Shown: positions 23,640 through 36,070, counted from the stretch's first letter. The stretch: DNA of 64,000 nucleotides from Tretioscincus oriximinensis (GCA_022410635.1 JAJVDF010000168.1:1697574-1761573), one strand, 5' to 3'. Notes: a model not told the origin generated them from the letters alone. Program-made: numbers and translations.

Positions 23640-24172
23640 AAAAGGATAGTAGAAGATTGAATAACCCATGTGCAAATGGTTATTTCAAGGGAGTGGAAAG
23701 ATACATCAAAAAGAGAGATATGGAGATGGTAAGAATACGTAGTTGATAAAACGACTATAAAAATAAATATAGCAAGAATAAACTACAGCCATGATATTAC
23801 AAAATTAAATGAAATTAAAAGGAAATGGGAANTTTTTTTTTTATTACAAACATGGACACAACTGGCAAAGAAATATAGATTGCAATTAATTTTTGCAATG
23901 TAGAGACACAAGGAGCAACGAGAAGATGACAGACACAACGAGAAGACAAGATGACAGACCCAAGGGGAGGAAGGGAGGGAGGGGAGGTTATTATTTATAT
24001 TGTCATTAGCATTATATTTATTTATGTGTTATCACAGGGATTTAGGAATTTATTTTTTTTATGATTTTTTGTATTATTATTATTTAATTTATTACACCTT
24101 CAACTGTAGGGATATGTTATCTTTAAGGATATTCTTATTGTCATATTAAAATTCAATAAAAATATATATTTT
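23640..24172 (+). mobile_element. L1-like LINE 3' end
   Basis: AT-rich, A-biased plus-strand sequence ends in AAATTCAATAAAAATATAT and a T-rich flank, typical of squamate L1 3' ends. It lies between two copies of an unclassified repeat (about 23530-23610 and 24176-24310), so it probably split or was flanked by that repeat. Confidence 0.55.
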
Positions 24173-25225
24173 TTAAATTCTGAGATATAGCAACCAATGA
24201 CAGGGCTTGGAACCTTGACAGCTTCCAATGACCAAAGTCTTGGGTTGGAATCTGGCTAGAAGACAGGAAACAGAGGAAAGTAATAAATGGAGAGTTCTCT
24301 GGGTGGAACGATGTGAGAAGTCGAATACAAAAAGGAAGAAACGAACATTAGAATTCGTATACTGACCCAGTGGTCTTTCCAAAGGAAATAGCATTTATTT
24401 TTTCTGTGGTTTTCTTCATTTAGAACATAAAGGGATGGACTAACCCTCTAATTTTCTCTTGAACTTCCACTCCATACATAGTCAAACTCAGCATGACCTC
24501 TTGATCTCCATGTTTTACACAAACACCTACAATTCCCCCAAACATCCTCTGCACTATAATTTAAGAAATTTAATAATCTGCTGCACATTTAGGACAAAGT
24601 TCAAAGCTTAAAAAAAAAGAGAGAGATTAAAAGCAGCGTTTTGGCTTTAAGGAATTCATCGACTCCTCTACCTTTTGAAATGAATTTTTATTTTGGGTCC
24701 CATCCCTCGCTCTCTTTTAATGACATATCCTTACTGAGCAGCTGAAAAAATAAAACCTTATTTTGCAAAGTTGGCTTTCCTGCCCAACAAACAGATATTA
24801 GATTGCTCTAAGCAGATTCTCAGCTTTAAAGCAACTGTAAATGAAACGTATGCATTAATAAGATTTTTAAAATCTGTGGGGTTGGATTGCAAATGTAATG
24901 CCTTACAGCAAGGAGCCAAATTAATAAATCCACCCCCCTTCCCAACAGCAATGTTCTAGTTGCTTAAAATCTGGTATATATGCCAAAATTAACATTCTGG
25001 TTTCTTTTTGTGGCAGCTGCTCATTCTACCACGTTAGCCCGCAAAGAAGAGACCCAATGTTGTAAGATCATCCGTAGACCATCAGCAGCATGGAATGCTG
25101 GTATGTGAAGGCACAGATTGCTTATTAACCCCCCCCTCCCACCCTTGTCCATTTACAATGCATTCTGTAGTTTAATATTAACTTGGCCAATATTGTGATG
25201 GATAGAAAGCAGAGACACTACACTA

Positions 25226-25270
25226 AAAGGAATGATGATGATGATGATGGTGATGATCATCATCATCACA
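25226..25270. repeat. (GAT)n microsatellite with mirror-image (ATC)n
   Basis: GAT units are followed directly by ATC units, which makes a perfect short palindrome capable of forming a hairpin. Confidence 0.85.
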
Positions 25271-25925
25271 ACACAATTGTCTCCTGCCTTCCTTCCTGAA
25301 TGCAGGGTAAAATTACGAGACTAGACGGGGTCTTATCCAAGTGTGTTCTTACTTGTATAACAGGGTGGCAACTGACATGGAAGGGGCGTGGCTAGGCTTG
25401 GCATCCCTGAGGGAAGGGAAAGATGGAACCGAGCAGCAGCCAATCCCAGTTGGTGGGGAGCTAAAGGGAGCGCTATTTCAGTAGGCGGAAGAGTTAATGG
25501 GGCGCTCTTCTTCTTGCTCGGGTGTGAGGGAGGGACAGGAGTCAGCTTAGACCTTGGATGACTGTTGCTGGAATGAGGGAACAGTCAGGGCTAAGTCTAG
25601 GAGACAGGAAGCTGGGACAGGCTCAGGTCTCACACAGTGNTGACTTATATCTAATAGTATCCAGACCCTATATTGAGAGCAGAGGTTTGGGCTGNAACAT
25701 GGAAGTGGGNGACGCCTTTGTTTAGGAAGAGGCTTGTTCTCTGAGAAAGACNAGTGCGTGGAGGGACAGAATTTCTAAGCGTATCAAGACAGAAATATTA
25801 TCAACGTGTGTTTGCACTTGCTGTATTGGAATTAGATCCAAGCCCCAGCCAGAATGGAGGAGGGTGGATACAAGGTTGCCTAGTTAATTCCTAGTTTTAG
25901 TCAAACCCAAGGAAAGTAGTCAATT

Positions 25926-26046
25926 TCAGAGAAATAACCGTNTTAGTTTAGCAAAAAGTGCAGCAAAGGGATAGTAGCACTTAGAGACTAACAATAGAAA
26001 AGTAGATGGCATAAGCTTTCGTAGTCACTTCTTCAGATGCTTCTAC
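25926..26046 (-). mobile_element. Penelope-like element, single arm with tail
   Basis: The plus strand starts TTTCAGAGAAATAACCGT (reverse of the constant tail). It continues through GGCATAAGCTTTCGTAG and stops after CTTCTTCAGATGC. The foldback partner is absent. Confidence 0.7.
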
Positions 26047-26177
26047 NTTGTGTTCTTCAAAGAAAATAAAGACTAATACGCTGTTCCATTATTTTATCCT
26101 GTTCTTAACAATCAAGTTGTTTTTTTCTTGCTAACCTCTAGTGGTCTGAGTTGTGAAATTGTGTGACCACCTAGAAG

Positions 26178-26400
26178 GGGTGAGCACCTTCCACTAGCCT
26201 GTAGCTCTACCCAACCCAGCTATTTAAAAGCATGAATTTGCAAGAAATTGCAACTGACTGCAAGTAGATACATGGGAACCACCATAGCCTGGTGGGGAAA
26301 ATAGAATGGAAGCCTTCGGGCAAACTATATCCTTCTAAGCTGCTTTGAGTCCCTTTGAAAGGTGAGAAAAGTTCTCCTTCTCCTTCATTATTAAAAGTGA
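26178..26400 (+). repeat. SINE family B, lacking the tRNA head
   Basis: Body GGTGAGCACCTTCCACTAGC and the ACATGGGAACCACCATAGCC block, with the tail CTTTGAGTCCCTTTGAAAGG and CTCCTTCTCC. Confidence 0.8.
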
Positions 26401-26994
26401 TCACCTGGTGGTCTCTTGTACATAAAAGAACCACCAGACCACACAAAGGCTTTCTAAGGAGAAGATTCCTGGTAAAAGGGCTTGGGAGGGTAATTACTTA
26501 AGGCGAACCCTTAAGCTCCNGTGAAAGAATAAAATGAAGGAATAACAGGTGAGATCCTGCTTGGCAGGGATTGTGGATGTCTAGCCACGTAGGGGGAAAG
26601 AGATGTGCCAGGCCTTGAAGGTATCCTAAAACAGCACCATGAATAGTTCCAGGTATTATGATAATGTGGAATGCGTAATATGCCAGCTCCCACACTGAAA
26701 TAGTGGCCAGATTTTAACCAGTTTGCCCCAAGCTAGCATAGTGTCCATTTTCTACAAAATGGATCCCAAGACAAGTACCCATACAAGTGAAGGTCTACCT
26801 CATATCTCCTGTGAAGAATGGACCATTGGTGAATGTTACTTCTGGATGGCCACATGGGAGTGACATGTGGGTGGCATCTTTGGCCGCACTACCAGGCGAA
26901 GACCCTACCCAGACTCTCTCAAGAGCATCAGAGAATGTCAACATTAGACTAGTTTGGAAACTACGTGTTAATCCAGCCAAAAATGTGCACTTAC

Positions 26995-27167
26995 CATGTT
27001 CATGACGGTAAGAATGAATCTTTGAGCAGCATCAGCTCCATGATATTGGACCATATCAGAATCTGCGACGACAAGAGTCTCTACTGTGTATTCATTTGTG
27101 AGCCGAATAGCATTCCTCCGCTCTCTCCAGTCACTGGTCAACTTTGCTTTTTTCTGTCTCTTCTTTT
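26995..27167 (-). CDS. ADAMTS17: ADAMTS17 exon 4: furin site and start of metalloprotease domain
   Basis: This exon encodes 57 full codons plus the split glutamate codon shared with exon 3. It starts after TTTTCTAG and ends at VMNM before GTAAGTGC, a strong donor, in phase 0. A lysine-rich stretch ([13 protein letters not shown]) is followed by [13 protein letters not shown] is the expected proprotein-convertase cleavage site that separates propeptide from mature enzyme. The mature reprolysin-type domain then begins with [18 protein letters not shown], followed by [13 protein letters not shown]. This block is nearly identical to ADAMTS17 of other vertebrates as I recall it, and it is the most diagnostic part of the N-terminal catalytic domain. 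No stop, frameshift or N occurs in the exon. Confidence 0.95.
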
Positions 27168-28729
27168 CTAGAAAGTAAACAACATATTCAAATTCCTTTT
27201 CCAGCTATTTTAAATATCCTTCCTTTGATATTTTAACTGATGCTCAGAAATCACAGTAATTTGAATAGGTTGCCACATTCGAATAGGAGCTCTTCTTCAC
27301 TGGAGGTTTTCCAGTGGAGGCTGGGCAGGANTCCATGATCCTGGAGGTCTCTTCAAACTCTATGATTCTAACCAACATCTCTGTTCTGATTGCTCAAGTA
27401 CAATAAAAGAGTTTCTCAGAGAAATACTGCAATTACTTCCAATCATGTACTTTCTCCTGGTTCCTTGAACTGCCGGGCATCATTTTAGATACAAAATAAT
27501 ATCATTTTTATATTCTTTGATGACATTTCCTTCAGAGCTTCCCAGTATGGCTTAAATCACTGGCAAATTCTGCCTTTCCAGAGAGGGCNGGTGGGGTGCA
27601 AGGTGTAAGAAGGGAAGATGGGAGGGTATAGATCTTTTTAAACATTTTATGAATGTATTATTTTGCGTTGCTTTCTTGTTATTTTTTTCTTGTTGTTTTC
27701 TTGTTATTTTGTTATCTGCTCTGGGACCATTGATGAAGGGAGAGATATAAATCATTTAAAATAAATTAAATAAATAAATTAAACAACTTTCTCTCAGACC
27801 TGCTGAACGGCAGATATAACTAACAGGGCCTAAAACATGGGATCATCCTGGAGCTATGTTGAGATTGTCATATGTTTCCATGACAACCCCAGCATAGTCC
27901 TGGGATATTGCAGGAAAATAGTCTCTCCACCTGAATTTTCACAAACTAATGACACATCTACCTGGAGCTTGCTTTCACCATGGGCTCTGAAGAAAACCAC
28001 ATGCACAATGCCAAAATGACCTAAAATGACCACCACAAAGAGACATTTGGTATTTCATGCACATAAAAAGCTTTGAGATACTTTTTTATGTATGCCTGGA
28101 TGAAGACATATAATTTGTTTTTCCTTGGTTGTTTTAATGTATTGTACTTTTATTTTGGATTGACCCAATTTTTTCTCATTGTAGCTACATCTATCAAATA
28201 TTGTTCACCTCTGAAGAGATTATCCTTTGTTCACAGCCATAGCTTCCCTTATCGCTGTGGGCTCCTGAACTCACACCAGAAAGTGATACCAAACCTTTTC
28301 ATGCAACAATAATGGGCAAAGAAGATGTTGTAAGAGCCATGAAAGCAGCACAACATTGCAACAATGCTCAAACATTCCACCAAAACACTTTTTCCTCACA
28401 GCTCTTTCAAGAAATCTAAAACACTGCTTCTCCTGAGGTATTACACAGTCATCTGGACAGCTGTAAAGGAATGCCCATGATGCTTTCAGCAAGAATAGTT
28501 ACTGCAGGAAATTTATTTCCATTGTTGGGATATGGATCACCCACTCAGTAGCTGGTCTATACAAAGAACAATGGGGGGGGGGGTTCTGCAGAAGGGATAG
28601 CAGATCATGTTATGCAAAGTGAAGATTTCAAGCATCGAACAATTTCTTGTTGACAGTCACAAACCAAAACTGATTTCAAGCATAAATCAGACCTGCTCAT
28701 GTACTAAGATCTCAAGAAGTTCCTCCCCT

Positions 28730-28990
28730 TTCAGAGGAGCAAGGGGTAGGGGCACATAGGAAGGTCTTTCCTGTGGTGGCTCCCACACTCTGGAACAGCC
28801 TCCCTCTAGCTTTTTGCTGTATCGACTTTGGCACCTGGTAGAAATGACTCTTAGCTCCCTCTGCATTTGTCCTTACAGAGTAGAAGAGTGGGAGGGTATA
28901 AATCTTTTAAACATTTTATTGATGTGCTTTTTCTGTTGCTTTTAGTCTTCTGTTACCCTAAATGTTTAAATAAAATAAATGAATATGATG
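28730..28990 (+). mobile_element. L2-like LINE 3' end, old
   Basis: GTGGCTCCCACACTCTGGAA, GCACCTGGTAGAAATGACTC and the closing TTTAAATAAAATAAATGA follow the same order as better-preserved L2 copies. Confidence 0.55.
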
Positions 28991-29800
28991 AATGTAGGTT
29001 CAGTATAAAAGGAACTAAAGCTAGAAAATGGAGACTTCTGAATGCAACCTCAATTAAGCTCTGTAGCGCATGCATTTCTTCACATCCGAGTCTTCCTTTG
29101 TGAAACCGTCTGACTGTCATTCTGCAGCTTTGATTTCTGGCCTCGGGCACCAACTATGTAGCTTTCCCCACTCCAAAAAGAGCCCCTTCTGAATTGCAAA
29201 ACAGACAAGATATTAACACCTGCGGCTTCTGCCTGCTTTTATTTCATTTTTGAGGAATGGAACAGAGGGGTAAAAATGCACGGAATGGGAAATACCCTAT
29301 TGAAATAACGACCATTCAAATACACACAGTTTCAACTTGGAGATAGTAATGAATAATCCTGCTGATAAATGCCTTACAGAGCTATCATGGCAAGAGAGAA
29401 GCTGATTCATATTTTTGTATCCATACCGGTCGTGAAATATAAATAAATAGTAATAGTAATAAATACAGTAATAGCATTTTTGCAAAAAGGTTCTACAAGA
29501 ATTTTCTTGACAAGCAACTATCTTTCTCCCCAGATGGATATTTTGAATGTGTTCAAAAATCTTGGATAAGAGTAATATTGTTTTAAATATACGATATGTG
29601 TTTTCTTATATTATTTCCTTACATGTTTTGTACCTTTTCTGAACATTTTATATACTGTATACATATTTGTTAAAATCTCTCTCTCTCCCCAACCTTGCTA
29701 TGTGTTCACAAGCTTCAGAATCATGTAAAGTCCTTACAACCTCAAATTTCCTCAGAGGACATGTCATTAAGTGGGTCTGATCATATGTTTGCAATCTCTT

Positions 29801-30818
29801 AGAACATAAAACATAAGAAGAGCCATACTGGATCAGGCCACAGCCCATCTAGTCCAGCATTCTGTCTCACACAGAGGCCCACCAGATGTACCTGGGCAGT
29901 CTGGACTGAGGAAAGCAAAATCTGGACCTGTTCATGACTCCCTGCAAATGGCATTTCAGGAGTCCTGCCTGTTGCTCCATCCCAGAGACAACATCCAGAC
30001 ATCCATCCTAGTATCCATTTATACTCTTGGTGTCCATAAACCTGTCTAGTCCTGTCTTGAAGCTATCCAAGCTGTTAGCTACCACCACTTCTTCAGGAAG
30101 TGAATTCCACAAGCCGATGACCCTCTATTGTGTGATAGAGAANTTTTTTCTCTATTTACCCTATCCATCCCATGCATGATTTTGTATACTTCAATCAGAT
30201 CACCTCTCAAATGTCGCCTTTCGAGGCTGAAGAGGCCCAGATGTTGCAGCCTGACTTCGTAAGGGAGGTGCTCCAGACCCTTGATCATTTTTGTTGCCCT
30301 TTTCTGCACCTTCTCTAGTTCCACAATATGCCTCTTGAGATGTGGTGACCAGAATTGAACAAGTATTCCAAATGTGACCTCACCACAGATTTATAAAGAC
30401 GCAAAACAACATTTGCTGACTTGTTTTCAATTCCTTTCCTAATTATCNCCAACATTGAATTTGCATTTTTTGGTGCTGCTGCACACTGAGTTGACATCTT
30501 CATTGAATTGTCCACCAACACCCCAAGATCCTTTTCTTGCTCAATCACAGATAACTTGGTTCCCATCACTTGGTAGGAGTAGTTGGGTTTCTTTGCCACA
30601 ATGTGCATGACTTTGCACTTGCTTAAANTGAAGTGCATTTGCCACTTTGATGCCCACTCACCCAATTTCAATAGTTCACTCTGAAGTGCCTTACAATCTT
30701 TTTCAGTTTTCAATACACTGAACAGTTTAGTGTCATCAGCGAACTTAGCTACTTCTCTATTTACCTCGGCATCCAGATCATTTATGAATATATTGAAAAG
30801 CAAAATTTGGAATATTAC
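29801..30818 (-). mobile_element. CR1 LINE, 3' kilobase including the catalytic FADD
   Basis: This is the longest LINE coding remnant in the window. The minus strand encodes FINDLD, then KFADDTKLF, which holds the FADD metal-binding motif of reverse transcriptase. It goes on to KDLGVLVDNSMKMSTQCA and [16 protein letters not shown] second segment encodes [20 protein letters not shown] and [18 protein letters not shown], in a different frame. Small deletions and N positions break the frame, so it is inactive. The 3' end is the ACATAAGAAGAGCC boundary at 29801. Confidence 0.92.
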
Positions 30819-32044
30819 ACTTTAAAATATAGAATGATTTGATGACCTAGGGCAAGCTCTTTTGTAAATTGGGCTGTGGAAAGGCATTTTTAATTTAGAC
30901 TCCCTATCTTCAGAAATAAAACAGTTATTTTTTTTAGTGCAGACTTTCTATTAATATAAATATACCATACTGGTTTTTAAATTTTGGTTGGGAAGGTGGG
31001 TTTTTTTAAGACTCTCGAATAGGATAAGTACATTGGAAGTTCACTGGCCTCACCACATGAGGTATGGGGCTTATGGGAAAATACTACACAATCTCTCTGT
31101 GGTAGACATTTCTACTACTACTTAAGAGTCTTATTTTGGCCTGTTAACTATGGTCGAAAAGGAATCTAGGCAGTGTGGGGGAACTGGAGAGCTGTCAGTG
31201 ATGTTGACTGTTGAAAGATTTTTATTATGAGCAAGGGAAGGTTTGCTTGTTGGCAACCAACTGAGGCAAATTCAAAGATGACTGGAACAGTTGCATGCTG
31301 GGAGCTGGCAGCCATGACAGTGGGCATGTGAAAAGCCTCCGCATCCAATACCTACTTGTTCCTCACCAGATGATGCAAGTGTGAAGAGAATTCTGTTGAG
31401 TTTGTCAAAATGTTCTTTCAACTGTCTTTCTTCTCGCTCAACCCTCCCTGCCAGTCTATTATCTATGGCTAGAGCTTTATATATTCTAGTTATTAATAAA
31501 AAATAAGGAGTGTGGGGAAAGGCAACCATTCTTAGTTCATTAAATAAGTTTGGAACTGGATGAAAGTCAATTGGTGGTGGTGGTGGTGAGAGGTGCCTGG
31601 CAACAGGAAACCCATGAGAAATGCCAAAATAAAATAAAAACGATGCCAGAGAATACAAGCTTTCTGCTTCCTGCCTCTTGTTGGAAAAGCTAGCTAATTG
31701 TAGAAAAACAGAAAGCAAATCAATAATAAATTAAGTCAGTAATGCATTGATACTGGGGAAAAGGAACAAAAAGTCTAAACCCACATAGAACTTATGTAAA
31801 TCACAGAGAAATTAGCCCTGGAGTGACTAGTGAGGATGCAGCTAGAAGTGGTCTATTCCCAAAGGCACCACACAGAAAAATAAGCATATCAGTTTTCAAA
31901 ATAAGCACCTGCCCCACTTCTCTTCCTTGCTTTCATCTTATGGACAGATTAGTATTTGCTACTGATTGTACTGGTTCTCTACCAGGCTCTTCCTTTATTC
32001 CCATTGGCTGCTGGGAGAATGGGTGACACCAGTAGCACCATGTT

Positions 32045-33050
32045 TGTTTATTTATTTATTTATTTATTTATGCTTATACCCCGCCCTATACCCGAAGGTC
32101 TCAGGGCGACCAAAACAGTAAAACATCACTGCAAAATTAAAACAGTATAAAACAATATTTAAAATATTGGGATTGCTTATGGTCGGCAGCTTCCAAGAAC
32201 TGCTCCCCTGTAAGCTTTAATTTATGTGTTCATGGGGGCCCCATGGCCGCCTACCTCAGAACATTGATTAACCCGGCCTCAAGACGCGCTATGTCTGTAG
32301 CACGTTTTAACATCCTCCCCTCGGGACAGCTTAGAGGGAGATTTCTAGGAATACCTAAGCATTTGCGTACTTGCACTTGCNATCATATGGTGCAAGACTC
32401 CCTATTTCACATCTTGTTTCAGTGTTCATTACGTTCAAAAATCAGAGAAAAATATCAACAACCTATTTTTTTGCCTAGTATGTCCATACCGGACTTCCAG
32501 AAAATTGGGTTTCTTCTGAACAACCAGGACGAATCCTTTACGGAACAGGTGGCCTTTTTCTTGATTGATCTAATTGATTCCTTGACTACCTGAGTCCATT
32601 TGGAATGGTCTATAATCTTATTTCGCCNTATTGCCCAGCTGTAACTTCTTTTTGTTGCTTACTCGTGAAAGTTTATATTTGATTTGTTTCTTGCATTGGA
32701 TGTCTTTCTTCTTTTTATGCCAATAAAGGCTATGATGATGATGAATATTTAAAAGTAGGGATAAAGATGGCATTTCTTCAGCCAAAGGCCAGGTAAAAGA
32801 TTTGCATCTTCAAGGACCTTCTAAAAGAATACAACAATGATGACAGACGCACCTCGAGGGGGAGNCTATTCCAAAGACGAGGGGGAAGTTCCCCTAACAT
32901 GGCGTCTCCCATGTTGAAATGAAGCCAGGACTGAATGTGGGAATCAAGCCAAATTAACTGCATGTGCGCCGTCAGCAGCCCCCCCTGCGGAGCGCTCAGT
33001 GGTCGGCGCTGTTTACTATTTGATTTATACCCCGCCCACCCCACAAAGGG
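32045..33050 (-). mobile_element. L2-like LINE, split by another LINE
   Basis: The pieces 32045-32164 and 32744-33050 join into one reverse L2 copy. They carry the tail CCCGCCCTATACCCGAAGG, then the GCCAAAGGCCAGGTAAAAG block and GACGCACCTCGAGGGGGAG. The intervening sequence is the separate insertion 32165-32743. Confidence 0.8.
32165..32743 (+). mobile_element. 5'-truncated non-LTR retrotransposon of unassigned clade
   Basis: An open frame from 32243 to 32593 encodes about 116 residues with LRTLINPASRRAMSVARFN and LRGRFLGIPKHLRTCTC. A histidine/cysteine-rich stretch (HMVQDSLFHILFQC) follows. This looks like the C-terminal zinc-finger-like region of some LINE ORF2 proteins. The element ends CCAATAAAGGCTATGATGATG-ATG. 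It is flanked by AATATTTAAAA at 32154-32164 and 32744-32754. Clade assignment (R4/Tx1-like or other) is open. Confidence 0.7.
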
Positions 33051-33554
33051 CTCTGGACTACATGGCTTTGGCCTGTTACACCAGGGCTCCTCTTATATTC
33101 TTACATGGAGTCATTAAAGAAACAGGAGANTAGGCACAGGAAGTGTCTTCTTTTGCTAACTTGTATCCACTTAACGTCTTGAAAAATACCTTGCAATTTC
33201 GTTAATCTCTCAGCAAAGAGCAGTCCAGAAAGCAATCCATCGGCAGGTCCTGGGAATGAGCAGATTTCACTCTGTTGCCTCAACTGCATTATAACAAGTT
33301 CTCTCCAACATAATCCTTAGCAATGCAAGCAAATACCTTGGACAAGCCAGGCAGCAGTTTTGCTGACTAAGAAACTGCAAATTTACACAACCAAGGCTGG
33401 GCATTAAGCTGCCATCATCTCTGCTAGTTCAGCATTCCTGTCTCATGAAGTGGAGACAGAAAGGAATGAATCCATTGGGGATAAGTGGAGATGCCATGGA
33501 TAAATGGATATTAAATTGGTTAATAACCCCCCATACAGGAGAAAATTTACACTG

Positions 33555-34093
33555 GGGCGAGTAAATAGCATCCTGAACTAACAAATCTGTCTGTCACCCA
33601 GACGCAGCGCTTGAGGCAAAGGATATTATTTTAGCCATGAAACATGCCAGGAACTGGAGAAAGCTTTGGGGTTTCCATACGGAGAGCAAAATCTAACATA
33701 ACTGGCCCTCCAACAGTTAACCTTTGGCTCAGTGGCCAGAGCATGAAAACCAAATTGTCAGCTGCTGTTCACATGAATTATGCACAGGACTGCAATCCTG
33801 TTACTTTCTCCAGCAATACCATTAAGAGGGCGAGTAAATAGCATCCTGAACTAACAAATCTGTCTGTCACCCAGACGCAGCGCTTGAGGCAAAGGATATT
33901 ATTTTAGCCATGAAACATGCCAGGAACTGGAGAAAGCTTTGGGGTTTCCATACGGAGAGCAAAATCTAACATAACTGGCCCTCCAACAGTTAACCTTTGG
34001 CTCAGTGGCCAGAGCATGAAAACCAAATTGTCAGCTGCTGTTCACATGAATTATGCACAGGACTGCAATCCTGTTACTTTCTCCAGCAATACC
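33555..34093. repeat. Tandem duplication, unit 273 bp
   Basis: 33555-33827 and 33828-34093 are identical as far as I can read, apart from the truncated end of the second copy. The second copy runs directly into a (GAT)n microsatellite. Confidence 0.9.
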
Positions 34094-34152
<59 letters not shown>

Positions 34153-34180
34153 GATGAAGATGAAGATGAAGAAGAAGAAG
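34094..34180. repeat. (GAT)n to (GAAGAT)n to (GAA)n microsatellite
   Basis: The motif changes in steps toward the reversed CTT tail of the SINE B copy at 34165-34478, which suggests the array grew out of the SINE tail. Confidence 0.9.
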
Positions 34181-34478
34181 AACTTGGTTCTTATACCCCG
34201 CTTTTCTCACCTTTTTCAAAGGGACTCAAAGCGGCTTACAAGGATATATTTTTGCCCGAAGGCTCACATTCTATCTTCCCCACCAGGCTCTGGTGGTTCC
34301 CATGTATCTACTTGCAGTCAGTTGCAATTTCTTGCAATTCCTGCTTTCGAATAGCTGGGTTGGCTGGAGCTACAGGCTAGTGGAAGGTGCTCACCCCTCC
34401 CCACATCCCACACAGGGCTTCGAAACCCCATCTCCCAGCTGAGAGACGAATTCCTAAGCGACTGAGCTATCCGTGCCT
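34165..34478 (-). repeat. SINE family B, near full length
   Basis: This is a reverse copy from AGAACTTGGTTCTTATACCC through the ACCACCAG-type block of the body to the head complement CGACTGAGCTATCCGTGCC. Confidence 0.88.
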
Positions 34479-34524
34479 GAACTCAAAGCATGTGAGAATT
34501 CATACTGTAAAGTCTGCAATTTCA

Positions 34525-34640
34525 CAAAGAGAATCTAAGAGGAGCCCTGCTGAACTGAGCCGCAGCCATCTAGTCCAGCTTTCACACAGCGGCCCTCCAA
34601 TTGATCTTTGGCATCTCGAGCAAGAGGAGATGGAAGGTGA
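34525..34640 (-). mobile_element. CR1 LINE 3' end fragment
   Basis: GAATCTAAGAGGAGCCCTGC followed by GCAGCCATCTAGTCCAGC is the reverse of the CR1 end. Confidence 0.65.
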
Positions 34641-35124
34641 AAATATGATGCCCACATTATGTGGCCTTTAGAGCTAGCTTATAATAGTCCCACAAGAAAT
34701 TAAATAGATAGTAGAATTTCGAGGAAGTACCCATCATGATTTAACATTCCTCAGGCTGTAACATGATAACCTACGCACAGCAAACATTTTGCAAAGTGAT
34801 TAACAAATTTGTTAACATTGCAGCAAAAACATCTTAACGTGGAACGAGCCAGGTATCGCGGTAGTGCTCACTATTTTTAGCATGCGTAGACTTTACCCAT
34901 GACATTGAATTCTTCACGCCAAGCTAAATCGACAGGGAGTGGAAAATTACATGCTAGAGGGACTATCATTAAAGATAATAGGCAGAAAATAATGCAGGGG
35001 ATATGTGGTTTTACAGACCTAAACATTTACTCCTGGCCCACGAAGGAGAAGAGCGGCTTAAAAAAAAAATCCAACTCATGGGAATTTTATAGTCATTTTT
35101 CAGATTTCAAACCTTAAGATTCTA

Positions 35125-35285
35125 TCCCCACTGAGTTCTATTCTGGCTTTAACTTGGATAGGAGCCTGGCATCTACATCCTAGTGTAGGCTATGGCAGGT
35201 GCCCCAGAGTCTACATACACTGGCATGTGGCTGGCTCTGTAGCGAGATATAACCCAGTACAAACCTCAGTGGGTACAGGACCTAA
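35125..35285. repeat. Palindromic repeat, GTGTAGGCTATG family
   Basis: It starts CCCCACTGAG and ends CTCAGTGGGTA, which are inverted relative to each other. The core CTAGTGTAGGCTATGGCAGG pairs with TACACTGGCATGTGG. Confidence 0.65.
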
Positions 35286-36070
35286 TAGGACTTATGTTAA
35301 AAACCATAAAACAATTAAGCAATCATTGAATAATTTTATGTATCATCTATGAAGATAAGAGATATGCAAAATGCTGTTTTAAATGTTTTACAACAGGAGT
35401 GGAGATCCTTTATTTTATGTAAGGAGCCATTTTGATATTTCTAACATCACCTGGGGGTAGGGCTGCCGTATTTTGGCAGCCCCAAATTGGGACGGGGATG
35501 GAGTGGGGGTGCTTGCACGGACGCTTTTAGTGAGACAGGCTGCTTTGCCTTTAAAATCCTGCATTTTTACATTCCCTGATGCAGCATCGGGGAATGTAAA
35601 AAGCTGGGATTTTGCCTTAAAACCCAGAGGGGACTATATTTTAGTCCCCCAAACTGGGATTGTCCCGCTTTCCCGGGACGTATGGCAACCCTACCTGGGG
35701 GCCATACCCCTTTCCCTCCAAGCCCCCTCCCCACATTTGATGCAGGGGAAGCCCATCATCCTGCATGCAAAAAGCACAGCAGCTGGCACCGCTGGCACAT
35801 CTTACATGCGTTCATCCACTTCAGTTTATGCACCTGTGTCTTTGCAATCACCTATGAATGTAAATCTGATTTTCAAGCAGGCTTATTTCTTGTGCACAAC
35901 TACTATAAGCTCTCGGTGACACTTTAAAACCTAAGAACATGGTTGAATTTATAGTTGCTTAAACTGCATATAGGAAAAAGTGTGTCAAAAATGATGCCAA
36001 AAACTCTTTTTAAAATGCAGCTTTATTGCCATAGTGTCCTTTCTCTGCAAAGCATGGCTTTAGGTTTTAC

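Larger units (their letters stand above)
19822..26994 (-). other. ADAMTS17 intron 4
   Basis: This is a 7.2-kb intron between phase-0 junctions. It holds CR1 fragments (19989-20640 and 21960-22150), a SINE (20836-21055), an L2 tail (22985-23225), an L1-like 3' end (23640-24172), a Penelope-like copy (25926-26046) and a SINE (26178-26400). The stretches 21060-21950, 22150-22960, 24320-25200 and 26400-26990 contain nothing I can assign. Confidence 0.85.

Noticed and set aside
25226..25270. CRISPR-like or regulatory palindrome
   Set aside because: It is a (GAT)n microsatellite that flips to (ATC)n; no spacers.
32243..32593. 116-residue open frame as a host gene
   Set aside because: It sits inside a LINE insertion with target duplications and resembles a retrotransposon C-terminus.
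35473..35919. 148-residue plus-strand frame starting MAAPNWDGDG
   Set aside because: There is no recognisable domain; it lies antisense in an intron, and the sequence around GGACGTATGGCAACCCTACC looks like a short repeat end. It is probably chance.
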